From Neisseriaceae bacterium (GTDB taxonomy: Bacteria; Pseudomonadota; Gammaproteobacteria; Burkholderiales; Chromobacteriaceae), in the NCBI GenBank assembly GCA_027489245.1, contig JAIYAC010000025.1, positions 186,001 through 250,000 of the forward strand: DNA of 64,000 nt, read 5' to 3'. Under the pieces are notes generated by a model, which saw only the letters and a program-made list of their open reading frames with translations, was not told the origin of the DNA and ran no database searches. Positions 54,505 to 62,214 of the stretch are shown in pieces. The number at the start of each line of letters is the position of its first letter. The first letter of the stretch is position 1. The position numbers were made by a program, and so were the translations under genes.

Positions 54505-55689
54505 TTAACGCGATGCGCCGCCCGGTTTACGGCTGCCCGGCTGGCTGGCCAGGCGGAGCAGCTGGCCGTTGCGGTCGTCGGCAAACCAGAGCGCGCCGTC
54601 GGCAGCCGCGGTGATTTCCACCGGTCCGGCGGGCCCGCCCTGGCCGCGCCACGGCCCCAGCAAGGTGCGCGGCTTGCCCTGCGGCAGGCCACGGCTATCG
54701 GTCGCGTAGGCCACAATGCGCTGGCCGTGCTGGCGGTAGCCGTGCAGGCCCACAACCAGCTGGCCGCGCCAGGCCGCCGGCGCCTGTGGCCCCAGCCACC
54801 AGGCCAGACCCAGCGGCGCGCTGTGCGCGGGCAGTAGCAGGGTGGGCGGTTGCGTGCTGTTGCAGCGGTAGCGCGGAAACTCCGGTGCGTTCTGTTGCAG
54901 GTCGTAGCAATACGGCCAGCCGTAATGGCTGCCGGCCTGCAGCAGGTTCAGCTCATCGTGCGGCAGCGCGTTGTCGTTTTTCAGCTTGAGCGGCAGGTGG
55001 ATGGCATCGCGGCTGTTTTCCGCCTGCAGTACCACGCCGCTGGCAGGGTGCACGGCGATGGCCATGCTGTTGCGCAGGCCACGGGCAAACACGCCCAGGT
55101 TTTGCAGGCGGCCATCGGCCAGCACGCGGTAGCGGCGCACGCTGCCGGCGGGGTTGCTGCCCTCGGCCTCGGCACACTGTGGTTGGCCGCGTTGCGTGTC
55201 GCAGTTGTCCGAGCTGCTGCCGATGTTCACGTACAGCGTATCGCCCGCCAGGGTAAAGCTGGTAAGCGGGTGGCGCTGGCGCAGCGGCAGGGTGGCCACG
55301 GTGCGCCGCTGTGCCGGTGTGGCCAGGCTGAGCAGGCTGATGCGGCCAACCTCGCCCACCAGCAGCTGCCCGCCGGGCAGTGCCGCTACGCTGTGCGGGC
55401 GGTCCAGCCCGCGCGCCAGCACGGTTTTTTGCCAGCCACCGGCCGTGCGGGTGAAGCGCAGCAGGCGGCCTGCCGGCGCATCCCAGCGCACCATCTCGGT
55501 CAATAGCACACTGCCGTCGGGCAGCATGGCGATGCCGCGTGGCAGCGTCAGGCCACTGGCCACCACGCCGGCGCACAGGCCGGCAGCAGTGGGGGCTGCC
55601 AGTGTGGGCAGGCCGTGGCAGTTGGCCGCATGGGTACCGGCAGCCGCCAGCAGGGTACTGCCGAGTAGCAGGGTTTTGCCTATGTTCAT
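54505..55689 (-). CDS. PQQ-dependent sugar dehydrogenase family protein, secreted
   Basis: A 394-residue periplasmic beta-propeller of the soluble glucose/sorbosone dehydrogenase family. It has a signal peptide (MNIGKTLLLGSTLLAAAGTHA) and propeller blades with LPRGIAMLPDGSVLLTE, LDRPHSVAALPGGQLLVGE, ARGLRNSMAIAVHP, NLLQAGSHYGWPYCYD and GPVEITAAADGALWFAD, which match the family's Ca/PQQ site layout. Two or more disulfides are likely. It would oxidise a sugar to a lactone and pass electrons outward; the substrate and PQQ dependence are inference. Confidence 0.85.
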   Translation of the reverse strand: MNIGKTLLLGSTLLAAAGTHAANCHGLPTLAAPTAAGLCAGVVASGLTLPRGIAMLPDGSVLLTEMVRWDAPAGRLLRFTRTAGGWQKTVLARGLDRPHSVAALPGGQLLVGEVGRISLLSLATPAQRRTVATLPLRQRHPLTSFTLAGDTLYVNIGSSSDNCDTQRGQPQCAEAEGSNPAGSVRRYRVLADGRLQNLGVFARGLRNSMAIAVHPASGVVLQAENSRDAIHLPLKLKNDNALPHDELNLLQAGSHYGWPYCYDLQQNAPEFPRYRCNSTQPPTLLLPAHSAPLGLAWWLGPQAPAAWRGQLVVGLHGYRQHGQRIVAYATDSRGLPQGKPRTLLGPWRGQGGPAGPVEITAAADGALWFADDRNGQLLRLASQPGSRKPGGASR

Positions 55690-55816
55690 AAATTGATTGC
55701 TTTAATATCGCACCTCAATTTGGAGGTGTTGTTTAACGATAGCGTCAAAGAGCTGTCACGGTTGCGTCACGCGTGCTGCCTACACTGCGCGCATTTCCCG
55801 ATACGCAGGACGCATC

Positions 55817-57067
55817 ATGCAGCGTGACAATATTGCCTTGTCTGCCGTTACCCAGGTAGCCGGCCATCTGCTGGACCAGCCCCCGATGGTGTCGCCGGAC
55901 AGCAGCAACTACCAGGTGCTGGAAGTGTTTACCAGCCACGAAGGCCTGGCCAACCTGCCGGTAGTGCGCGACGGCCAGCCGCTGGGCATCATCAATCGCA
56001 ACCATTTCATGAGTATGCTGGCGCGGCCGTTTCACCGCGAGATTTTTGGCCGCAAGCCTTGCACCGCCTTCATGGACACCAACCCGCTGGTGGTGGACTA
56101 CCACCTGCCGCTGACCGAGCTGTCGTTCGTGGCGCTGCAGCGTGGTGGCAAGGTGCTGTCCGATGGTTTCATCATCACCGTAGACGGCACCTACGCCGGC
56201 GTGGGGCAGGGCGTGTCGCTGATGCAGGCGCTGGCCGACCAGCAGGCTGAAAAGCACCGCCAGATGATGGACAGCATCCATTATGCCTCGGTAATCCAGC
56301 AGTCGTTTTTGCAAAGCTCGCGCCGCGACATGGCCGCCTGCCTGCAAGACTATTTCATGGTGTGGGAGCCGCGCGACGTGGTGGGCGGTGATTACTACTA
56401 CTTCGTGAAGCGCGACGACGGCTTTTTTGTGGCGGTGATCGACTGCACCGGCCACGGCGTGCCCGGCGCCTTCATGACGCTGATCATGGCCTCGGCACTG
56501 AAGCAAGTGCTGGGCAGCCACGATCTGCACGACCCGGCTGCGCTGCTGTCTGCCATCAACCGCCAGGTGAAAGAGTCGCTGGGCCAGCTGGCCGACGACG
56601 AGCGCCACCCCGGGCTGCACGTGGAAGTGCGCAGCGACGACGGCATGGACTGCGCTTTCTGCTGGTACGACTACGCCAGCCACACGCTGACCTTTGCCGG
56701 TGCCAAAACCCCTATCTTCGTGCTGCCGCCCAAGGGCGACGAGGTCGAGGTGGTAGACGGCAACAAAAAGGGCGTGGGCTATGTGTCTACCCCGCTGGAT
56801 TACCAATGGGACAACCGCAAGGTCAAGCTCAAAGCCGGCAGCCGCCTGTATATCAGCACCGACGGCATCATCGACCAGATCGGCGGCGCCAAGCGCATCT
56901 GCTTTGGCAAAAAGCGCTTCAAGGAGCAAATCATCAAACACGCCCAGCTGCCGATGGCACAGCAGCAGCAGGCGCTGCTGGACGCTTTCCACCAGTGGCA
57001 GGGCGAAAACAGCCGCCGCGACGACGTGAGTTTGTTCGGCGTACACATCAAGGAGCCACGCGCATGA
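55817..57067 (+). CDS. siaA: SiaA-like PP2C/SpoIIE phosphatase
   Basis: A 416-residue protein with a CBS-like N-terminal sensor region (residues 10-140; LPVVRDGQPLGIINRNHF), a linker helix, and a PP2C/SpoIIE phosphatase domain: DVVGGDYYYF, AVIDCTGHGVPGAFMT, STDGIIDQIGG and SRRDDVSLFG, with metal-binding Asps in place. In Pseudomonas SiaA dephosphorylates SiaC and so controls the cyclase SiaD. Unlike Pseudomonas SiaA this copy has no membrane-bound sensor. Overlaps the next gene by 4 bp. Confidence 0.85.
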   Translation: MQRDNIALSAVTQVAGHLLDQPPMVSPDSSNYQVLEVFTSHEGLANLPVVRDGQPLGIINRNHFMSMLARPFHREIFGRKPCTAFMDTNPLVVDYHLPLTELSFVALQRGGKVLSDGFIITVDGTYAGVGQGVSLMQALADQQAEKHRQMMDSIHYASVIQQSFLQSSRRDMAACLQDYFMVWEPRDVVGGDYYYFVKRDDGFFVAVIDCTGHGVPGAFMTLIMASALKQVLGSHDLHDPAALLSAINRQVKESLGQLADDERHPGLHVEVRSDDGMDCAFCWYDYASHTLTFAGAKTPIFVLPPKGDEVEVVDGNKKGVGYVSTPLDYQWDNRKVKLKAGSRLYISTDGIIDQIGGAKRICFGKKRFKEQIIKHAQLPMAQQQQALLDAFHQWQGENSRRDDVSLFGVHIKEPRA

Positions 57068-57624
57068 GCCTGGACCACTTTTACCGCTTTCAAGACCTGG
57101 CCCGCCAGCAGAGCGTGGTTTTCTACTACACCGGTTACTTCTCGCAGGCCATTGTCAGTGCCATGGGCGACGCGCTGCGCCAGCGCCTGAACCAGACTGA
57201 CGCCAGCAATGTGCAGCGCCGCAAGCTGTTCTCGGTATTTATAGAAATGGCGCAGAACGTGGTGCATTACTCGGCCGAGCACCTGTCCGCCAGCGACAGT
57301 ACCGACCAGGAAATACGCCGCGGCGCGCTGTGGGTGGGCGAGCAGAACGGCCACTTTTACGTGGTCTGTGCCAACCCGGTAGCGCGCGAGCAGGTTGGCC
57401 GCATCCGCGACAAGCTGATGCCGCTACTGGGGATGAGTAACGACGACATCAAACAGCTGTACAAGCAAAAACTGCGCAGCGACAACGACGCCGAAAGCAA
57501 GGGCGCCGGCCTGGGTTTTCTGACCGTGGCCCGCGAAGCCACCGAGCCGGTGGAGTTCGACTTTATCGACGAAGACGGCCCGCTGAGCCCCATTACCATG
57601 TTTTATCTGAAAGCTTCTATCTGA
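57064..57624 (+). CDS. siaB: SiaB-like protein kinase
   Basis: A 186-residue GHKL-type kinase of the SiaB (DUF6272) family that phosphorylates SiaC. An N-box-like IEMAQNVVHYSAEH and a Gly-rich AESKGAGLGFLTVARE near residue 150 form the ATP site. ATGA overlap with siaA shows translational coupling. The genome repeat is present in a different codon frame (CAG-GTT-GGC-CGC). Confidence 0.85.
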   Translation: MSLDHFYRFQDLARQQSVVFYYTGYFSQAIVSAMGDALRQRLNQTDASNVQRRKLFSVFIEMAQNVVHYSAEHLSASDSTDQEIRRGALWVGEQNGHFYVVCANPVAREQVGRIRDKLMPLLGMSNDDIKQLYKQKLRSDNDAESKGAGLGFLTVAREATEPVEFDFIDEDGPLSPITMFYLKASI

Positions 57625-57625
57625 T

Positions 57626-58009
57626 ATGCAAAACCTTCATATCCCTGCCACCAGCTACAGCCCGCAAGTAGACTTTGATTTTGCCCGCCACCACCTGAGC
57701 CTGAGCGGCGAAAGCTACCCGGAAAACGCCAGCGTGTTCTTTGCCCCCATCATGGCGGCGCTGGACGCCTACCTGGCCCCGCTGGACCACGTGCGCATTA
57801 CCGTCGACGTGCAGCTGGCCTACTTCAACAGTGCCAGCACCAAGGCGATTCTGGCGATCTTCGAACGGCTGAATGCGGCGGCGGTCGCCGGCAACTACGT
57901 GACGGTAAACTGGCATAGCGACCCGGACGACGACACCATCATGGAGTTTGGCCAGGAGATCGCCGAAGACAGCCCGGCGCTGGACGTGCACCTGCTGGCG
58001 CTGGCCTGA
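57626..58009 (+). CDS. siaC: SiaC-like partner-switching protein
   Basis: A 127-residue protein of the SiaC/DUF1987 family, an anti-anti-sigma-like switch. The LAYFNSASTKAIL stretch (residues 65-77) is where the family is phosphorylated on Ser/Thr. In Pseudomonas unphosphorylated SiaC binds and activates the diguanylate cyclase SiaD. No siaD follows: the next gene is convergent and its stop codon directly abuts this one (TGATCA). Confidence 0.85.
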   Translation: MQNLHIPATSYSPQVDFDFARHHLSLSGESYPENASVFFAPIMAALDAYLAPLDHVRITVDVQLAYFNSASTKAILAIFERLNAAAVAGNYVTVNWHSDPDDDTIMEFGQEIAEDSPALDVHLLALA

Positions 58010-59356
58010 TCAGCCCGCCATCTCGCGTGCGGCGCGCAGCCCGGATAAATAGGCACCGTGTACGGTGGCAAAGTGCTGGCGCGAGGTGGCTTCGCCTGCA
58101 AAAAACAGCTTGCCCGCCAGCGGTGCGGCCAAGGTGTCGCGCATGGCGGGCGTGCTGCCTACTGCGTTAAACGAGTAGGCGCCGCCCGCGTACGGGTCGC
58201 CGCGCCAGCGGGTGATCTGCGCGGCAATCGGGGCCGGCGTGTCCGCGCCGAATAGCAGGCGCAGGCGCTGCATGGCGCTATCGACAATGGCTTGATCCGG
58301 CCAGCCTTCCAGCGTGCGGCTAAACTGCGCGGCATTAAAACCCAGCAGCACGGGTTGGCCGCTGGCCCCGTGCACGTTCAGCCACTCTACCCACTGGCCA
58401 CGCTCTGCCAGCGGTGGCAGGTATTCCAGCCAGTCTTGCTGTGGCCAGAATACGCGCTCGAAGCGCAGATAGCATTTGTTGAAATCGCCCATCCCCAGCG
58501 CCTGTATCGCCTGGCGATGCGGTGCAGGCAGGCTGGGCGAAAACTGCACGCTACCGGCCTGCAGCACGCCCAGCGGGAGGGTCAGTAGTACCCGGTCTGC
58601 TACCCAGTGTCGGCTGGCGCTGTGCACGGTAACGCCTTCACCATGCCAGTCGACGCGCTGTACCGCCTGCCCGGTTTCGATAGCCAGCCCGCGCGCCAGA
58701 TAGGTGATCAGCTGGCCGAAACCGCCGGGAAACAGCCTGTCCTCGCCCTGGCCACCGTCGGCGCTGTCAAACCAGTGTGCCGATAGCTGCTCGCCGCTAG
58801 CGGCGTATTCCTGTTCTATATCGCTATTCAATACAAACAGCAGCTGGCTACGCTCGCGCGGCGATAGCCTGGCCCAGCCCAGCTGCTGCTGCAGCACGGC
58901 CAGTAGTGGCTGGTCGGTGTCGGCCTGCTGGGCGGTGCGTACCGCGCTGTCCACGCGGCTGCGCCAGGCGGCCAGCTCGCGCTCCAGCGCGGCATCGGCC
59001 TCTTCGCCATCACTGTCGTACAGCACGCTGCGCTCGTAATAGGTGGGGTAGGTGGTGGCACCCGCGGCGCTGGCCAGCTGGGTAAGCGGGTTGCCGCGGC
59101 TGCCGTGTATCCAGGAGGCACCCAGGTCTAGGGGCAGGCCGGGCCAGGCCTGGCTGGTCCACACCCGCCCGCCCAGGCGGCTGCGCGCTTCCAGTACGGT
59201 AACGTGGTGGCCGGCATCGTGTAGCGCCCGCGCCGCCGCCAGGCCAGCCATGCCGGCACCGACCACTACGATGCGCTGGCGCTTTGCTGGTGGGGCAGCC
59301 AGGGCGGTGCTGGCCAGCGACAGGGCGGCCAGCTGCAGGAAAGTTCGCTTGTGCAT
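58010..59356 (-). CDS. Flavin monoamine oxidase, exported
   Basis: A 448-residue FAD amine oxidase. A signal peptide (KRTFLQLAALSLASTALA) resembles a Tat signal with Lys-Arg in place of Arg-Arg. The FAD motif IVVVGAGMAGLAAARAL starts near residue 30, then LEARSRLGGRVWTS and LDLGASWIHG; the C-terminus has GDPYAGGAYSFNAVG and LFFAGEATS, all typical of MAO/polyamine oxidases. It would deaminate an amine or polyamine in the periplasm. The longer upstream frame lacks any signal and is rejected. Confidence 0.88.
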   Translation of the reverse strand: MHKRTFLQLAALSLASTALAAPPAKRQRIVVVGAGMAGLAAARALHDAGHHVTVLEARSRLGGRVWTSQAWPGLPLDLGASWIHGSRGNPLTQLASAAGATTYPTYYERSVLYDSDGEEADAALERELAAWRSRVDSAVRTAQQADTDQPLLAVLQQQLGWARLSPRERSQLLFVLNSDIEQEYAASGEQLSAHWFDSADGGQGEDRLFPGGFGQLITYLARGLAIETGQAVQRVDWHGEGVTVHSASRHWVADRVLLTLPLGVLQAGSVQFSPSLPAPHRQAIQALGMGDFNKCYLRFERVFWPQQDWLEYLPPLAERGQWVEWLNVHGASGQPVLLGFNAAQFSRTLEGWPDQAIVDSAMQRLRLLFGADTPAPIAAQITRWRGDPYAGGAYSFNAVGSTPAMRDTLAAPLAGKLFFAGEATSRQHFATVHGAYLSGLRAAREMAG

Positions 59357-59715
59357 GGGTTTGCTCCTTCGGTTAGCTAGCGGCAGTGTGCCTTGCCGTA
59401 TGGTCACGATAAAAACCTGACAGCTTTGTGTCCATCGCGCCGTCGCCAAGGGCTTGCAGGCCACACTTTACCGGCCGGCTGTGTCGTCAAAACAGCAGGT
59501 TTTTGCCGTGGTGTACCGGGGGCTGGCGAGGTGGGGGGGGCTGCCTGATGCGGCAGGTGCATCAGGCATATCTTTCCCTGCTGTCTTTGTGCCTGGCATA
59601 GCGGGCGGTTGCGGGGGCAAACCGGTGAAAAAAAGAATTATCGAAGCCCTAAATGCTTCTGGCGACAGCTTGGGCGGTGGCGTATACCAGCAAGGCTGTA
59701 TAAAGGAGGGCTGCC
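59357..59715. other. Non-coding leader upstream of a solute-binding protein gene
   Basis: About 360 bases. It holds a hairpin TGCCTGATG ... CATCAGGCA (59552-59578), a G9 run near 59531, and the ribosome binding site AAGGAGG before the next ATG. A stretch resembling part of a c-di-GMP aptamer (GGGCAAACC) lacks the rest of that fold. The divergent amine oxidase promoter must also be here. Confidence 0.45.
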
Positions 59716-60471
59716 ATGACGCGTATAAAAAACAGGGGCTTGGCCGGTGGTGTGACCAGGCTGGGGTTGGCCGCAGTGGTATCGGTGGGGCTGGTGTGGC
59801 CCGCGCAGGCCGGTACACAGCCATTGCGGGTGTTGCTAAGGGAAAAACCGGCGTCCGAGGGGCAGACCGAGTCGGGCGCCGGGTTTCAGTCGTCTCTGGG
59901 GGCGTTGCTGGCGCAAAAAATGAAACGCCCGGTGCGCTACCTGAGTCTGCCGCGCAAGCGCCTGCCCCAGGCATTGCAGGCGGGCGAGGCGGATGTGCTG
60001 TGCGGTTATATTCCGGAGTGGCTGCCAGGCGCATTCCAGTGGAGTGTGCCATTCATCGATGTGAGCGACCTGCTGATCAGTAGTACACGAGTCGCCCCGC
60101 TGGACAGTATTACCCAGCTGGCCGGCAAGCCTATCGGTACGCTCAGTGGCTACCGTTACCCCAGGGTGGAACAGATCCTGGAGCAGCAGTTTGTGCGCAG
60201 CGATAGCGTGTCGGTGAAGACCAACCTGCAAAAGCTGCTGGCGGGCCGCTACGACTACGCCATCGTGGGCGAGGCGGCGCTGCGCTATTACCTGCAGCAT
60301 GATTTCCCCAAGCTGCCGCTGAACCCGCCGCAGGTCCTGCACCGCGTGCGGGCGCAGTGTGCGCTGTCGCCCGTATCGCCACTGACCCTGGCGCAGCTGA
60401 ATCAGGCCATTCACCAGATAGTGCGCGATGGCAGCTACGCCCGGCTGCTGGCGGCCAACCCCTGGCACTAA
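59716..60471 (+). CDS. Periplasmic solute-binding protein, family 3-like
   Basis: A 251-residue exported protein (signal peptide ending WPAQA) with the two-lobe SBP_bac_3 pattern: QSSLGALLAQKMKRPVRYL, EADVLCGYIPEWLPGAFQ, the hinge-side LAGKPIGTLSGYRYP, and a final AIHQIVRDGSYARLLA. No ABC permease is adjacent. Stand-alone members can bind amino acids or feed sensor proteins. Ligand unknown. Confidence 0.8.
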   Translation: MTRIKNRGLAGGVTRLGLAAVVSVGLVWPAQAGTQPLRVLLREKPASEGQTESGAGFQSSLGALLAQKMKRPVRYLSLPRKRLPQALQAGEADVLCGYIPEWLPGAFQWSVPFIDVSDLLISSTRVAPLDSITQLAGKPIGTLSGYRYPRVEQILEQQFVRSDSVSVKTNLQKLLAGRYDYAIVGEAALRYYLQHDFPKLPLNPPQVLHRVRAQCALSPVSPLTLAQLNQAIHQIVRDGSYARLLAANPWH

Positions 60472-60476
60472 GTGGC

Positions 60477-61049
60477 TTAGGGGCGGTGGGCCGGGTGGCA
60501 GTGGCAGCTTGCCAGGTGGTCGTTTACCACGCCGGTGGCCTGCAGGAAGGCGTAGATCACCGTGCTGCCGACAAAATTCATGCCGGCCTTTTTCAGCGCC
60601 TTGCTGATGCTGTCCGAGAGTGGCGTGCTGGCCGGGGCCTCTGCCAGCGTGGCCCAGTGGTTCTGCACCGGCTGGCCACCAGCCTGCGCCCACAGCCAGG
60701 CGGCAAAGCTGCCGTGTTCGCGCTGCATGGCCAGAAACACCCGCGCGTTGCGGATGGCGCTGTTGACCTTTAGCCGGTTACGCACGATGCCCGGGTCCTG
60801 CAGCAGGCGCTCCACATCGGCCTCGGTCATGGCAGCGACCTTTACCGGGTCAAAATCGTGAAACACGCGGCGGTAATGCTCGCGCTTGCGCAGGATGGTG
60901 ATCCACGACAAGCCAGCCTGGGCGCCCTCCAGTATCAGCATCTCGAACAGCTTGTGATCGTCGTGCACGGGGCGGCCCCACTCGTGGTCGTGGTAGGCCA
61001 CGTACAGCGGGTCGGTGCCGCACCAGCCGCAGCGTATCGGTTCAGTCAT
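60477..61049 (-). CDS. tag: DNA-3-methyladenine glycosylase I
   Basis: A 190-residue base-excision glycosylase that removes 3-methyladenine. It opens with RCGWCGTDPLYVAYHDHEWG (the Cys and His there are zinc ligands), has the HhH-like QAGLSWITILRKRE block, and closes with the zinc pair in DHLASCHCH. Length matches E. coli Tag (187). It overlaps the upstream tfoX-C fragment by 8 bp, so they share a transcript. Confidence 0.95.
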   Translation of the reverse strand: MTEPIRCGWCGTDPLYVAYHDHEWGRPVHDDHKLFEMLILEGAQAGLSWITILRKREHYRRVFHDFDPVKVAAMTEADVERLLQDPGIVRNRLKVNSAIRNARVFLAMQREHGSFAAWLWAQAGGQPVQNHWATLAEAPASTPLSDSISKALKKAGMNFVGSTVIYAFLQATGVVNDHLASCHCHPAHRP

Positions 61050-61291
61050 GTGTTTTCTCCAGGTCTTCCAGTGCCATTAACAAGGCCAGGCGGTCGTCGC
61101 GGGCAACTGTTTGCCAGCTACGCCCGCTCAGTGCGCCGGCCAGCGCCCACAGCAGGTTCAGGCTGGCCGCTGCGTTTTACCTGCAGGTAAGCGGCCACGG
61201 CACCCAGCTGCTGCAGGGCGGCCAGGCCGGGTACGCCAGCGGCCTGCAGCATGCGCCAGGACGCCGGGCCCAGGTTGGCGGTATGTGTCAT
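61042..61291 (-). pseudogene. TfoX C-terminal-domain protein, frameshifted
   Basis: The start reads MTHTANLGPASWRMLQAAGV then LQQLGAVAAYLQVK, a TfoX C-terminal domain. The continuation SLNLLWALAGALSGRSWQ and DDRLALLMALEDLE lies in another frame, so one base too many (or two too few) occurs around 61178-61188 near AAAA. As read, translation would stop at 61118. TfoX-C proteins are about 85 residues and some are linked to competence. It may be a true pseudogene or a sequence error. Confidence 0.7.
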
Positions 61292-61391
61292 GCCGCCAGT
61301 GTAGCGCGGCCCTGCTGCCAGCGTGTTGTCAGTGGCATGGCACAGACCTTGCTGCACGGGTGTTTACCCCCACCAACAGGACTGGTCACTC

Positions 61392-61970
61392 ATGTTAAGC
61401 GTGATGCTGGTGAACGATGGCTCCGGCAAAGCCGCTGCGCTGAAAGAAGCGCTGGCGGCAGCGGGCGTGCGCGTGGTGGCCGAGGTAGCGGCCAACCTGC
61501 AGCTGGCCGACATGCTGGCCGCTGCCCGGCCGGACGTAGTACTGATCGACAGCGACGCACCCTCGCGTGACATGCTGGAGCAGGTGTGCGTCATGGGGGC
61601 GCGCCACGGGCAGCCGGTGGTGATGTTTACCGACGACAGCCGCCGCGACACCATCCGCGCCGCGCTGTCGGCCGGGGTGGCGGCCTATGTGGTGGGCAGC
61701 GTGGAGGCGGCGCGCATCCAGCCCCTGCTGGAGGTGGCCATCGAGCGCCACCAGCTGGAGCAGGCACGGCGCAGCGAGCTGGCCAGCGCGCAGCAGCAGC
61801 TGGCCGAGCGCAAGGTCATCGAAAAAGCCAAGGGCCTGCTGATGCAGATGAAAAACCTGGACGAGCAGTCTGCCTATAAACAGCTGAGGGAGCGGGCGAT
61901 GCAGCAGCAAAAGCGCCTGGCTGACGTGGCGCAAGACATCATCAGCTTGGCCGAATGGCTGCAAAGCTGA
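61392..61970 (+). CDS. nasT: ANTAR-domain antiterminator NasT
   Basis: A 192-residue response-regulator-like protein: a receiver domain (residues 1-120; PDVVLIDSDAPSRDMLEQV, VVMFTDDS), a coiled linker, and an ANTAR RNA-binding domain at about 130-190 (RKVIEKAKGLLMQMK and AYKQLRERAMQQQKRLADVAQDI). NasT binds paired hexaloop hairpins in nitrate-assimilation leaders and prevents termination. Exactly such a leader follows at 62072-62190. The nitrate-sensing partner NasS is not seen next to it. Confidence 0.9.
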   Translation: MLSVMLVNDGSGKAAALKEALAAAGVRVVAEVAANLQLADMLAAARPDVVLIDSDAPSRDMLEQVCVMGARHGQPVVMFTDDSRRDTIRAALSAGVAAYVVGSVEAARIQPLLEVAIERHQLEQARRSELASAQQQLAERKVIEKAKGLLMQMKNLDEQSAYKQLRERAMQQQKRLADVAQDIISLAEWLQS

Positions 61971-62071
61971 GCCGCGCTGGTGCGTGGCGCGCTATTGCGG
62001 TGCAGCAACTGCGCCGCGCGGCCGCCCAGGCAGGTTTACAAGCTGGCATGGCACTTGCTGGTGTGACAGCA

Positions 62072-62121
62072 GGCGCAAGGTAGCGCCAAGACATTCAACA
62101 GGAAGGTGCCAACGGCGGCGC
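62072..62121 (+). promoter_or_regulatory. ANTAR target: paired hexaloop hairpins
   Basis: Hairpin 1 (62072-62087) is GGCGC-AAGGTA-GCGCC; hairpin 2 (62106-62121) is GTGCC-AACGGC-GGCGC. Both have 5-bp stems and six-base loops with A at position 1 and G at position 4, the rule for ANTAR-protein targets. They lie between nasT and the nitrate transporter genes and just before a terminator. Confidence 0.85.
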
Positions 62122-62143
62122 AAGCCTGGGAGTACGGACAACG

Positions 62144-62190
62144 GCGTCCGTTGCCCTTTCTGACGAGAGGGCGACGGACGCTTTTCTTTT
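62144..62190 (+). terminator. Leader terminator (attenuator) of the nitrate transporter operon
   Basis: A 14-bp stem (GCGTCCGTTGCCCT with one T-G pair, 10-nt loop) followed by TTTTCTTTT, 25 bases before the nrtA start. Placed directly after the ANTAR hairpins, it is the switch NasT would override. Confidence 0.9.
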
Positions 62191-62214
62191 GTGGCTACCG
62201 CTTAGGAGCAAACC

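Noticed and set aside
59600..59715. Cyclic-di-GMP-I riboswitch upstream of the solute-binding protein
   Set aside because: Only GGGCAAACC resembles the aptamer; the second helix and receptor are not found.
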